Assembly: GCA_032622095.1 (NCBI GenBank)
Contig: CP136063.1
Location: 282,527,426-282,591,425 of the forward strand
DNA length: 64,000 bases
DNA from: Siphonodentalium dalli
Lineage: Eukaryota > Mollusca > Scaphopoda > Gadilida > Siphonodentaliidae
Direction: 5' to 3'
A program made the translations under genes and the position numbers. The notes beneath the pieces are model-generated. The model did no database searches and was not told where the DNA came from. It was given only the letters and a program-made list of their open reading frames with translations. This document shows, piece by piece, positions 11,038 through 22,320 of the stretch; the first letter of the stretch is position 1; each line of letters starts with the position of its first letter.

Positions 11038-11199
11038 GGATATCCGCAGCCTCAATAGAACTGTCAGCGCCTGCGGGTTTGTCAATACGGGATAACGTTA
11101 CCGCAGAGCCACACAATGCTCATTTGTCGGCTTAACTACGGCAAACCCGCCGTGCGCCTTTGTGTTAATCCCGCCAAATTACATACCTCCATGTTGGGA

Positions 11200-11520
11200 C
11201 CCAAGATTTGGCATGAAGAATTTTAGTTAACAAATATGGTTGTCTGGATGACTTGGTTTATACTTCCAAGTTTTAGCCATTTAATTTGATCATGCTGGTA
11301 TTGTTCTGGTATCTTTCGAGTAACATGACGACCCTTGCATATTAGGTAATAATAAAATAGATGTTTTGATTTAATTAACAAGCCTGCCTCATCTCAAAAC
11401 CTAATTTCATTGAGATCCGAGCACTACTGTTCAAGTTATGACATGAACAGACATCGGACGGACGTACGGATGCACAGGTGCAAAATAGTATACCCCCCTT
11501 TAAAAAAGGGGGTATAATAA
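11200..11520. repeat. Dispersed repeat with GGACGGACG and C/G-run 3' end
   Basis: The segment ends ACATCGGACGGACGTACGGA, then TATACCCCCCTTTAAAAAAGGGGGTATAATAAG, a small hairpin. Similar tails occur near 55800-55870, and a fragment near 60453-60470. It looks like the 3' part of a common dispersed element of unknown class. Confidence 0.5.
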
Positions 11521-11759
11521 GATAGCTATCCAGATAGTTGTAAGAACGGTCACCAGCAAAAGCCGCTTGCCCAGGCTGGTGTAATATAGCAAATAGTTAT
11601 ATACTAAATTAGTATAGGCAAATGTACATACAGCATATTCTCAAAATTATTGGAATTTGTGGGCCCTATTGCCAATTTTGGACCAGTAGTGTCACTGACA
11701 TTGGTATGCATTTAACATCCCATTGGATCCAAAACCTGAGATAACTGAACAGTCAGCAT

Positions 11760-12395
11760 AATTTTAACTGTCCCTCAACTTTGCGAAGAAGTTGAATTTT
11801 TGTGATGAGCAATGAATGGAATGATGAATTGAATTTTAAAATCCAAGATGGCCATCATTATTTTTTGCCGAATGACCCAAAAATTACTTGTTCTACATGT
11901 TAATGTCAAAATTCCATGATGATCCGACCTGTAGCCGGTATCAAAGGATATAGTTACGCAAAAAGTAAAATCCAATCCCATCTACATGTCAATATTAACA
12001 TCATGACACAGTTCATGTAAATCAAACAGTATGGACTATTTTGAAATCCAAGATGGCTGCTGGTGGCCATGTTTTTTTTTTTGCACAATGACTCGTTCCC
12101 CTCTGCATGTCAATGTTAACAGCCATGACACATTTCATAACGATCCGACAAAAGGTACCACCTGAAGCCCATACTAATGGAAATTGTTGACGGACATCTC
12201 CATGCGCGCGCGCACACACGGATGACAGATACCAAGCCAATATCTAAACTTTACAAAGTTGAGAAAACATTTGCCTTCTTGGACTGGAGCGAAAAAAAGA
12301 ATTTTTAGGAAACATATTTTATTTAGAGTTATCTGACCCTTTTTTGCCTCCCGACTAAGGCCCCGGGCATAATAAACTGAAGACGCCACTTTTCA
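11760..12395. repeat. Dispersed repeat of AAATCCAAGATGGC units
   Basis: Two or more roughly 220-280 bp units each start AAATCCAAGATGGC..GGCCATG, then CAATGACTCGTTCC, CATGTCAATGTTAAC and CATGACACATTTCATAA. They are followed by a CACACACGGATGA tail and an AAACTTTACAAAGTT palindrome. The same family recurs at 23992-24655 and, diverged, at 44250-44720. Non-coding. Confidence 0.7.
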
Positions 12396-12399
12396 AAAT

Positions 12400-13590
12400 A
12401 CTCTATATAGCACAAAATAGATTGTTTTTCATACCTGGAAATCCATAAATTTCTGTCCTCTGTATGGAATCCATGAAAACCCCATAGCAAATCTTCTGTC
12501 CCTCCCATGGTCCCCTAAAATTCACTCAACCATGACCCTATGAAACCGATCATAACCCATTCCTTGGTGATAGTGATCAGCTATTTTCAGTCTGGATGTG
12601 AAAATCCATGAGCCATTACTCCTTTTAAAAAAAAAATTATCAAACCCAAATTCGAACCCTATCTGCATTTTGGGCTGAGAAACTCACATACACATGTACC
12701 AAATTTATATACATCTCAATAACACGAGATATATCAGATGAAAGGTATTTCTACCAAGTATCAGGAATGTTGAGAAGGGTTCATTTTAACTACAAAACGA
12801 GAGGCATACCTTGGCGCTAGCGATTAGCTATAACTGATAATTGGTCAAAGATATGATCACAGCAATACAAATATCAGTACCTAACTTAAAATCAAAAGCT
12901 CAAATAAATTGTCTTAAGGGGTTAAAGTATTTGGGGTGGGGGAGGAGTCGTTTTAAATCTCATAACTCTGTCCCTATTCAAGGACCTCTCACTGTGAGAT
13001 CCAATGGTTTAGCCATTAATCAATTTGACAGATAGGATAAACAATTATCCAGCCAGCAGGTTGTTTATCTTTACCTTTATACAACCACCCCCTGGAGCTC
13101 TGCAACATATGTTATCACTCAATTAATAACAGATTTCGCATGGAATGACATCTATTAAAGGTACTCTCATATACTCTGGATATTCGCATGGCAATTTATT
13201 GATATTGACAGACGGACGGACGGACAGACGAGTGGTCAATCCAGGCATTGACACTATGTGTACCCTATACTAGGTACACATAAAAAGTTTTATCTCACGC
13301 AGAGTACAAGAAAAATATATCAAACCTTGTTTGGCCCTTTAATATTTCAATTCACATTTGTAATCAATTGAAATCAATGTTGAAAAAGCTTTCCATTAAT
13401 ATATAGATAAAACAAACAAGACCTACAGTTCTAAAAGTGCTATGAACAATTTTGTTCTCATATACTGATACAGAGCTCTCAAGACATGTAGACTGCATTG
13501 TTGACGCCTTACGCACACACGGACGACGGACGACAAAGCCATGGCAATAACTCAAACTTTACAAAGTAAAGTTGAGCTAATAATATGAAT
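12400..13590. repeat. Dispersed repeat remnants
   Basis: No gene seen. Two repeat 3' tails are visible: GACAGACGGACGGACGGACAG with a TGTACC...GGTACACATA hairpin near 13205-13285, and ACACACGGACGACGGACGAC with AACTTTACAAAGTAAAGTT near 13510-13575. The second tail is shared with the AAGATGGC family. Confidence 0.5.
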
Positions 13591-13846
13591 ATATACCTAG
13601 ATCAAACAAAACATATGAGTTAATAACTTATACAACCAATAACACGGTCACCATTCACCGCAGCAAGGAGCTTAAAATGGATGAAAACTTTCAGTCCGGG
13701 ACGTAATATATCCCAATGCAGCCTTAGAATCAAAGGTGGTCGCCTTTTTGGCCACGATACATGAAATCATCACTGTCGATCTTGTATATAAACGAATGTG
13801 ACTGCAGGACGAAAGTTTCACTAAAAATCCAACTGTGTAGAATAGT

Positions 13847-13995
13847 ATAGCTGGTGGAAAGCATACTGTAGTAAGCGTGGTCCTGATGCATACTGTAAAT
13901 TTCTCGACGCTCTCAGGAAATCTGGATACGGCTTCGTGGCCGATAAACTAGAGGATACGATAGTGGAACAGGCAGAAATTAAAGACCGTCATTAA
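13847..13995 (+). pseudogene. CARD-like domain fragment
   Basis: A short open stretch ending at TAA near 13993 reads SKRGPDAYCKFLDALRKSG followed by YGFVADKLE. This resembles the last helices of a caspase-recruitment domain, where RGP-A-F--FL--L---G---L---L is typical. The preceding helix is only readable in another frame (LVESIL). It lies about 40 bp before an SGNH-hydrolase-like remnant on the same strand. The resemblance is by eye and the segment is too short for certainty. Confidence 0.35.
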
Positions 13996-14031
13996 TTAGC
14001 AGGACATATACCTACTATATATATATATATA

Positions 14032-14466
14032 TGTTATGGAGACAATTTGCAGGATTCAACCGGGAGCGAAAGTATCTGGACATGAAGGTGTATAATCCGG
14101 CGTGCGTAATCGTTCACCTGGGAGGGAACGACATTGATTTCGACACGACAGCTGCCGATATGCTGGGACAATCACCAAGAGACAAACGCTGAACGACAAG
14201 GCAGGCTGGTGGTCTTTACATCAATACTAGACCGACGGAATCTTCAAAACAGACACCGGCCCTCTCTCTTCCGGTGTAAGTTCAACAGGGTATGCAATGC
14301 CGTCAACCGAGACCTCGGCACCATCGTCACTGTTCTACCGCTCTCCATGACAGTTGTTGGGTATGATGACGATGGCATTCACCTCGACGACATTGGGATG
14401 ACAGTGCAGTTGTTTGTCATGAGCGAAGCTGCATGCGTCCTTGGCGAGGAAATTGAGGTAACGTAA
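14032..14466 (+). pseudogene. SGNH/GDSL hydrolase-like domain, frameshifted
   Basis: The first part reads ACVIVHLGGNDIDFDT, containing the block III motif GGND of SGNH hydrolases. Translation then shifts frame (between about 14135 and 14210) and continues with LVVFTSIL, FNRVCNAVNRDLG and DDDGIHLDDIGM, containing the block V D..H pair. Such domains accompany some invertebrate retroelement proteins (for example Ngaro-type), so this is probably a retroelement remnant rather than a host enzyme. The part before block III is missing or unrecognisable. Confidence 0.5.
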
Positions 14467-14469
14467 CCT

Positions 14470-15590
14470 TTCCCCATCAAGAAAGATAACTCGGTTGCTT
14501 CGCCACGACCGTTCGGCTGTCCCTCGTGAGTCTATACATAATGGGCATATAATAGTCTTATACTGGTACTCAAGTTATGTAAAATTAATATTGTATTCGC
14601 ACATTTGTTCTGCAAATATTAAGCTGTACAATTTGATTTAAGCAGCATTGTTTCTATACCAATGTTATATATCAAGTGAAGCAGTATTCATATTTACTTT
14701 AGTTTTTGTCCACCTGATATTAGGAAGGTTATTTAGTGATGTCAACTTTCACATTACCTTGGGGGCGAATACACTGGGAGAGCATGTGCTTTCAACTATT
14801 CTTCAAGACCAGCCGGAATTATAATTTAAATAAAGCACTGTGCAAATAAAGTTAATTTGATACAATTGTCGTGTTTGAATTATATAGGAATATGTGCCCA
14901 GCATGACATTTTTACTTTTACCCGATACTAGTTAGTGACAGGTTTAGTGGTGTCGAACATTTTCTGCCATGGTTCCTTGGGGTGAACGCATTGGGAGAGT
15001 GCATGCTTGCAAAAATTCTATTTTGATCACGAAACAACAAATATTATTTATTCTCTGCCCAAAGGTTGAAAGTGAAGAGACAAAATCATTCTATCTGAAT
15101 GGTCTAATATTGAGAAGGAAGGGCTTGTCATATTTATATTGCATCAGTCATGTATTAAGTAAATTGAAGAAAAAAATTTGTGAAAGACCAAAAAGTTGCT
15201 TGATTGATTTGGGTTTAACGTCGTTTTAGCAACAAAGCCATATCACGACGTTGGATTAATTGGCGTTATATTGAGGTTGTTCGTGACATAATCTGATCAT
15301 ATTTACAGATCGACCAAAGCAAAATGCACTACAAGGCTGCAAGACTCGTGGCACAGATATTCCACTATACATCGAGAGAAAACACTGCGAAGTGATAGAT
15401 GAGGTGTGCAGAGAAGACTTGCATACACAGATGCTCGCGACAAGGCGATATATAGTACCGGACCGCTGGCAAAAAGCGGTCCGATCCTGTCCAGACCGCA
15501 CCGGTCCAAAGCGGTCAGGTCCGCATCACTACTGCTTTAGGATATAAATCTGGCATATCAGGATAAGTTAAACAAGGATGATTAGAATAG
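14470..15590. other. No gene; repeat fragments
   Basis: AT-rich sequence. A TTGATTTGGGTTTAACGTCG segment near 15205-15240 resembles a repeat common in molluscs. Near 15445-15525 is a run of GACCGGTCC-type motifs (CCGGACCGCTGG, AAGCGGTCCG), with related motifs near 39520 and 40025-40080. Confidence 0.4.
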
Positions 15591-15640
15591 AAATGTGATC
15601 AATATTAAGTTACAAGTTCTTAATACAAATCAAATTTCCA

Positions 15641-15806
15641 GATCTTTATTCACCACATGTACTGTAATGCCGAACCAGCCACAACAACATGCCGTCATAG
15701 AATTGCTGCTCGGATCTTTATTCACCACATGTACTGTAATGCCGAACAAGCCACAACAACATGCCGTCATAGAATTGCTGCTCGGATCTTTATTCACTAC
15801 ATGTAT
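15641..15806. repeat. 72-bp tandem repeat, about 2.3 copies
   Basis: GATCTTTATTCACCACATGT starts at 15641, 15713 and 15785, exactly 72 bp apart. The first two units differ at only one or two bases, so the duplication is recent. Because 72 is a multiple of three, the unit stays in frame in a 71-codon ORF (15595-15810), but that ORF has no other sign of being a gene. Confidence 0.9.
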
Positions 15807-16232
15807 CTAATTATTACATATCGATTATTATAATATTATGTTCCAATAATACATGCATAGTGGATACCAAATTTATTTATCAAAATAGAGAAAGTGTGAA
15901 CAAACTTGTTATTCATTAAGCAAACACTTTAAAAATTAAGGTGGTATAAAATTGGATAATTTTGTCATTGATGGTCAATTACCAGGATTTATAAAACTAT
16001 TAACAATTCCTTAAGGAATATACAGTTTTCAGAGGATACGATGAACAATATAATGATAAAATAGGTGGGACAATCGATCAAATTACCAATGGTGTTTGAG
16101 GAAACTTCTTTTGGAATTCCGACCTTACAACAATGTAAATTGTACTGCATGTTCAGATATTGTCTTTAGTTTTCATCTAATCTTTTTGGTTGTAACTGTA
16201 TTCTCATTATCAACTTATTATATGTTTCTTTT

Positions 16233-16407
16233 GCATAGCGGGCTAGCATCACCAAATTCATCCTCTGGGGACCTCATTCTACTGAGGTGTAAGCAGAATG
16301 AGGTCCCCAGAGGGAGAATTTGGTGATGCTACCCCGCACCATCACTACTAAATTCACCCTCCGAGGACCTCATTCTGCTAATGACAGACTCACTATTTCA
16401 AGGCTTG
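16233..16407. mobile_element. Truncated copy of the 33.2 kb hAT-like hairpin MITE
   Basis: GCATAGCGGGCTAGCATCAC, then CCTCTGGGGACCTCATTCT and its inverse, then GACAGACTCACTATTTCAAGG. This matches the inner and right parts of the complete element at 33211-33462. The left terminus is missing. Confidence 0.75.
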
Positions 16408-16511
16408 AGTATAGTTTTTTTTATTTTATATCATCGCGTTCCGTTCTTTGTGTATTATATGTTATTAATCATTACCTTTATCCGCAGCCAAAATTCAAGT
16501 CCTGGAACAAA

Positions 16512-17100
16512 ATGACTCAACCTAAACAAACTAAATGTGGAAAATCTAACCGCCAAGAGTGGCAAAAAGACCAGGCCTATTTAGACCGTTCGAATCTTGT
16601 AAAGTTGCTGTACGAGATCTTACAGCCCTTGTACCATATCAATTTCTTACAGGACTATTTGGAGAAGAAGGTCCTGCCAAAAGGCCTTTCGTCAATTACA
16701 GAGTCAGGGCAAAGAGACTTCCGACCAGTACTCCGCTGTGAGGAGGTCTTCAATTTGCTTAAAGCTGATGCTTACAAGTGGGGTTTTAACTCCATGAAAA
16801 CTTTGGTCAATTATTATCTAAAAACAGAATCAGGGGACTTATCACCAAAGTAACTAACGAAACCAAATCAAAAGTTCTTGAGCATCAGTAATCTTCAGTA
16901 GGTACACGAGTTGGCGTCCAAGAAACATGCTCGGACACCCTCCCGTCCTCCACTAACAGCTTCAATTTCAGGATGGTCCCGTAGGGATCAGATAATGACG
17001 CTGTCTTTTATATCAACACCAAAATGTATCAAATCCACACCACAGCCGCAGCGACCAGCACCAAAACGACTCGCGCGTATATCCACTCCACCTAATATAT
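16512..17100 (+). pseudogene. Retroelement-type ORF, copy 1
   Basis: ATG at 16512 begins MTQPKQTKCGKSNRQEWQ and runs to a stop near 16853 (about 114 codons). Further homology to copy 2 continues to about 17100 in broken frames. Residues about 25-95 (SNLVKLLYEILQPLY, NFLQDYLEKKVLPKGL, EVFNLLKADAYKWGF) have a helical pattern reminiscent of a CARD/death-fold domain; this is weak inference. A CAG preceded by a pyrimidine run (TACCTTTATCCGCAG) lies about 40 bp upstream of the ATG and is shared with copy 2. Confidence 0.45.
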
Positions 17101-17520
17101 ATCACGCCTGTGCCAGGGATATCATTTGTTTCTATTACTTAACACATATGTATTACTGTCTAATTGGATTAGGGGCTTCCGGAAGCCATTACACAACCCA
17201 TTAAGAATGCGCGATCTTAAGTAAACATGAGCGTTGTGACGGCGCCAAACATTTTGTAAGCATTGCTTCACTGTTTGTTTTACACAGAAACACCAGCTGT
17301 TGACACGACTCTCGAAACCCTGGAGCACAATGCGAGATTATCTCACACGAGTATATAAGATTCACAGAAAAAGCTGAATATTCTAACCTAGCTTGCTTCC
17401 TGAAGGTAATTCTACCGAAACGTTGAGGCAACTTGACAGTGCGTTCAGTTCTTTGTATATTATATTATATGTTATTAATCATTACCTTTATCCACAGCCA
17501 AAATTCAAGTCCTGGATTAA

Positions 17521-18417
17521 AATGACTCAACCAAAACAACCTAAAAGTGGAAAAACTAGCCGCCCAGAGGGGCAAAAAGACCAGGCCTATTTAGAACATT
17601 CCAATCTTGTAAAGTTGCTGTTCAAGATTCTACAGTTATGATACCATATTAACTTCTTACAGGACCGTTTGGAGAAGAAGGTCCTGCCGAAAGGCTTCTC
17701 ATCCATCAGAGTCAGGTCGAAAGAAGACCTTCCGACCAGTCCTCCCCTGTGAGGAGGTCTTCGATTTGCTTAAAGCGGATGCTTTTGAGTGGGGTTTAAA
17801 CTCCATGAAAACTTTGGTAAACTATTAATGGAAAACAGAATAAGAAATTAACAAACGAACTAAATCAAAGTTCTTGAGCATCAGTGGTAATCTTCAGTCC
17901 TCGATAGCTACACGAGTTGGCGTCCAAACTCATACGAAACGTGCTGTCACCCTCCCCATCCCCCACCAGCTTCAATTTCAGGATGGTCCAGCCAGGGATC
18001 AGACAACGTCGCCGTCTGGGATATCAACGCCAAAACGCATCAAAGCCACGCCACAGTGACCTGCACCAAAACCACGCACACGCACGCCATGCATATCTAC
18101 TCCACCGAACAATTCACCAGCCAAGAGAACAACACCACCAAAGCACATCTCTTCCAGCCCTCCTTCACCTGTTGGTTCTATTGCTTCGATGACCTCGCCA
18201 ACGATTTAAACATCACCATCGTATACCGAGGTATTGTCATCACCTAAGGTATCCAAATTTTATAAATTTGGATAAACTGGCCCTAAGGATTGGTCCTTCC
18301 CTAAACAGATCAAAAACAGTGTTGTTATTTTAGGCTCTTCTAATGTGTCCCGGATCGATATCGATCCTCCCAAAAATGTTTCTATTGCTTCTTACCCCCG
18401 AGACAAGCTTGTATAAA
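17521..18417 (+). pseudogene. Retroelement-type ORF, copy 2, ending in an SGNH block I
   Basis: Starts MTQPKQPKSGKTSRPEGQ and is closely similar to copy 1, about 1 kb upstream, but is interrupted by a stop near 17640 and later frame changes. The last readable part ends at TAA near 18417 and contains VVILGSSNVSRIDIDPP and ASYP. This resembles block I of the SGNH-type domain (GDSN-SR) seen in invertebrate retroelement proteins. The sequence stops abruptly where the Polinton remnant begins. Copies 1 and 2 plus the 13.8-14.5 kb remnant may share one CARD-like plus SGNH architecture. Confidence 0.45.
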
Positions 18418-18433
18418 ATTCAGAACCCATATC

Positions 18434-20525
18434 ATGGAAGCGACTGGAAGTATACAACCCGTAATTGATGAGTTTTCTGGTGATATGGAATTCAAACTGG
18501 TTGGTGCCGTTGATCCATTTCAATACGTTACTATCGCATCGGTATGCATGGGAATATTCAGAACGAAATTTGTCGACGAAGAATGGAGAGTGCGCCTAAG
18601 TACTGATGAGAAAACGTGGCTTCCAGCTAAATGTAAAGATGGAACTTTGTCAATTTTGTACAAAGGTGAATGGGTTCAACAAACATAACTTGAAGATGAA
18701 CACAACGTGCGAATGCGAGAGAAAGAATTTCTCAAATCACAGATAGCTCTCGTGCCCAAGACATCATATAAAGACCAATACAGCAAAAGTTCAATTCAAT
18801 GGTTGGAATGGATAATGTTCAAAGATAAAATCCACATAACTCACGCTTTGAACGGACGTGAAAAGAAACTCGATGGTACAAAGTACAGATTGGATGGATA
18901 TTGTGAAGAGTTAAACACAGACAAAGTTCACATCCATGAAATGGACATCCATGAAATTCGAATACCGAGTCACGATAGAGACATAGTCAAGAATTCAATA
19001 ACCAAGCAGACACCTAATGAATTATACGGACTGACACAGAAAAAGAAGAAGTATATAGAAAGTCTAGGCCTGAAATATGTGTGCATTTGGGAACATGAGT
19101 TCGTCGCTGACCAAAAGACTAATCCTGAGCTTCGTGATTTCATTACTAGTTTGGACATTGTTGAACGACTAGACCCTAGAGACAGTTTTTTCGGTGGTAG
19201 AACGAACGCCACTAAATTGCACTACAAAGCTGACGTTCGCGAGAAAATACACTATTTTGATTTCACGTCGCTCTATCCAAATGTGCTCAAATACGCACGA
19301 TACCCAGTTGGACACCCAAAAATCATTTTGGGCGAGGACATTACAGAACTTAAGGATTACTTCGGGATAGCTCAAGTCAAGATTTTACCACCTAGTGGAA
19401 TCTATCACCCTGTATTACCGTATCGATCCAACGGTAAACTGAAGTTTCCACTGTGTAGGACTTGTGCTGATAATGAAAATCAACGACCTTGCACGTGTAC
19501 GTGCCGACAGAGAGCTATAACGGGTGTTTGGTGTATTGCTGAATTGGAGACAGCAATCAAAGTAGGATACAAGATTCTCAAAATATATGAAATATACCAT
19601 TGGACAGAAACGTCGGAATATGGACAACGAAATGGATTATTCACTGAATATATAAACACATTCTTAAAGTTCAAACAACAGGCTAGTGGTCCTCCGGATT
19701 GGATCAAATCTACAGAAGACATGGACAAATACATATCGGATTATAACGACAACGAAGTTATATTGCTGGACAGGGAAAACATCGAAAGAAATCCAGGATT
19801 ACGCCAAATATCAAAGCTGATGCTCAATTCATTTTGGGGAAAATTTGGACAAAACCAGAATTTAAAACAGACAGAATATTTCCATGAATCAGAACAAGAC
19901 GTCTACTCTATTCCAACTCATTTCAAATCCAATGAAACAAATGGAAAATTTTCATGTAATAACCGATGACATTCTTCAAATGGAGTGGACTTATAGAAAT
20001 GACTGTGCACCATGCGGATCACCAAATAACATATATTTGGCCACGTTCATGACGTGTCACGCGAGATTAATGTTATATGAAGTTATTCATTCTTTGGACA
20101 GAAGAGTGTTATATTACGATACGGATAGTTGTATATTCAGCAGCACTGAGGATCAAATTAATCCCCCACTGGGTGACTATTTGGGACAGTTGACTAGTGA
20201 GTTAGACCCTGATGAATACATCGAGGAATTTGTGTCTGGTGGACCCAAGAATTATGCATATAGAACCAATAAAGCTAAAGAGGCGTGTAAAGTTCGAGGC
20301 TTCTCTTTGAACTTTGAAAATTCTCAGCTCGACAATTTCAACACGATTAAAGATCTGTTAGAATCCAGAAGTACAGTGCCCATCACCACAATCAATCCTC
20401 GAAAAATATGCAGGTCCAAAGGAAAAAGAAAATTATATAACAGATCGGAGGAGAAGCAGTACAGAGTTGTGTATACAAAACGCAGACGTCTGGATAACAT
20501 GGATACTCTACCATATGGATATTGA
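18434..20525 (+). pseudogene. Protein-primed family B DNA polymerase (Polinton/adintovirus type)
   Basis: This would replicate a linear, protein-capped genome. The polymerase motifs are readable: motif A DFTSLYPNV (near 19260), motif B KLMLNSFWGKFGQ (near 19815), motif C YYDTDS (near 20115) and the downstream KNYAY motif (near 20250). The C-terminus (RVVYTKRRRL, TLPYGY) is typical of the group. Two lesions are visible: an in-frame TAA at 18686-18688, after which the same frame continues, and a frameshift between about 19890 and 19970, separating motifs A and B from C. Only about 700 codons remain, so the N-terminal exonuclease part is largely missing. It is the leftmost gene of the remnant. 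Confidence 0.85.
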
Positions 20526-21004
20526 ACGAGGTATGTAATATATTATATAATTTAGTCGTCTATATTTGATCAAGATTGTAATGATAGTGTAAACATTCGC
20601 TCGTTCTTTTATCACAAATAATCACACGAGTCAATGTAAAGCAACAGATTATAGTAATGCGATAGCTAACATCAAACGAGTCTGTGCACGCATATCTGTC
20701 AAAAGCTACAATAGCAGTCATTGGTCAATTTATTCAAGGTGTCAATTTTCGATCTATAAAATGTTGCCCCATCCATTTCACATTTACAAATTCGTTAGTC
20801 CTACATATAAACTGTGTGAAACATTCTATACAGGTTAGTTATGAATTTAAACTGTTCTATTATCTATCATTGCCTTTACCTACAGTATGAAAAAATTAAC
20901 GCTCTTCTTCAATTACCGCTTATAATAATAATATCTCGGTCTTAAAACAATGTTAAACCAAAACAACTGTTCTTATGTTTTTTTTTTATTTTCTCAACGA
21001 AGAG
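20526..21004. other. Spacer inside the Polinton remnant
   Basis: No recognisable gene between the polymerase and the next, oppositely oriented ORF. AT-rich. Confidence 0.4.
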
Positions 21005-21539
21005 TCACCATAATTCCAGATTATTCCGAATGACCATATTCTCTAATTCTGAAATATATTTCGATTTACTTGTAGAAATGTAATCCAAAATCATGCCTCT
21101 GTTAAGTATTTGTTCAATCGTGAACAGTGTACACGGTTCACGGAGAATGATATATCCGTGCATTATTGTCACTTCTTCAAAACTTCTCTGATTGAAAACG
21201 CAGTCTCGGTATTCTGCAAATCTCACAAAGTTATCTCCAATAAGTTCACGAATTTCATGTATTTTGTTTTTAGGAACGCCTCTAAAAACCCAACGATTCG
21301 AAAACATTTGATTCAATATATCCTGTAAGAAATCAGTTTCAAATTCCGACCTCTCAATCAAAGATTTTAATCGCTGTACAGGAAAATATCCTTCATCTAT
21401 ATTCTTCAGTATTATTTTAATTTCTCTTATAAAGCAATTGTGTAGTAGTTGTTTTTTTTATTTCTGGATTTATAGTTGACATGTCAATTAACTGATCGTA
21501 TATTTTCTCCAGTATTTCTACGGGCAGTATTCTCTCCAT
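21005..21539 (-). pseudogene. Unknown protein of the Polinton remnant, F-box-like start, frameshifted
   Basis: ATG at 21539 opens a frame whose first residues (ILPVEILEKIYDQLI) resemble the start of an F-box helix. The frame is lost at an A8 run near 21447, and a second frame then runs to the stop at 21005 (SEFETDFLQDILNQMF, ending VIRNNLELW). The lesion in a homopolymer could be a true mutation or a sequencing error. I do not recognise the rest of the protein. F-box proteins recruit substrates to SCF ubiquitin ligases, but the similarity is limited to about 15 residues, so function is open. It lies between the polymerase and the PC4-like gene. Confidence 0.4.
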
Positions 21540-21756
21540 AATGAACTGACTCAATGACGGGTTCTTTTCTTATTCTTATTTGGTGCGGGCGGGCGGCAGG
21601 GCTGGCTGGCGGGCGGGCGACGGGCGGACTCCTTTCGGACTTTGTACTCATTTAGGACTGGGGTTCCTGGTGTACAACTGATAAGTAATGTGTTTATACC
21701 CGAGGGTGAAGGAAAAGTTGAAGAACGGAAGGAAACCAAAGAGCATTCCATCCACA

Positions 21757-22301
21757 ATGTTTGGTCCCGCTAGGAAATGACGTTTTCCTATTTGATGGTC
21801 GATTCATGGGAAACTTGTTTATTCACATAAGAGAGTGTGGTGAAGGTTATACAGGCCAAAAAATTTCCGACAAAATCTGGAATAACATTAAATCTAAGGA
21901 GATTCAAAGAGTTGAAATCTTACCTATCAGATATACATCAAGAAGTGGTCAGTTATCGTACTGGAGAACCTGATGTATTCCTGAGACGTCATATCGGTGG
22001 GAATTTCTTCATTACTATAAAGAGTGGAATCCCACGTGTTGATATTCGCAGGTATTGGCTGCCTGAACATTCGGAGGATTTGTGTGCTACCAAATACGGA
22101 ATATCTCTGACATTCGATCAATTTGAAGAACTAGCTGGAGCTATATTCATCCTGTGTGCTAATATTCCTGAAATTGATCAGGCTGTGCAGTGTTATTTGA
22201 CCGACGATCATCAAAACCAGGAAGGATGTTTAAGATGCAAGGAATGCTGCCCCAACGGTGATAGAACATGCTTGATTAGCCGGATGTTGACATTCATATA
22301 A
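21757..22301 (+). pseudogene. PC4/p15-like transcription cofactor, probably two PC4 domains, frameshifted
   Basis: PC4 (SUB1/p15) is a ssDNA-binding transcription coactivator with a short beta-sheet domain. Two copies of its pattern are readable. The first is split: NLFIHIREC lies in one frame (from about 21790) and KKFPTKSGITLNLRRFKEL in the next (from about 21855), with a frameshift between. The second is intact: GGNFFITIKSGIPRVDIRRY then TKYGISLTFDQFEEL. The C-terminal tail is cysteine-rich (CLRCKECC). The gene is followed 20 bp later by the TBP-like gene on the same strand, suggesting a transcription module. The assignment is by motif recognition. Confidence 0.6.
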
Positions 22302-22320
22302 ACATTACTCTGCTGAAATA

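Larger units (their letters stand above)
7914..11166. mobile_element. Transposon-like unit carrying an NRF1-like gene
   Basis: CACAAAGGAGCACGGCGGGT at the left is inverted at the right as ACCCGCCGTGCGCCTTTGTG, about 3.25 kb apart, and weaker inverted similarity continues inward. Another CACAAAGGCGCATG lies at about 7988. Both ends carry many GCGCATG-type motifs. Between them are two divergent small genes, on minus at 8630-9791 and on plus at 10261-10692. No DDE or other recombinase ORF is visible and I could not find a clean target duplication, so this is either a non-autonomous or cargo-bearing element or an unknown class. The element boundaries are inferred from the inverted repeats alone. 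Confidence 0.5.
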
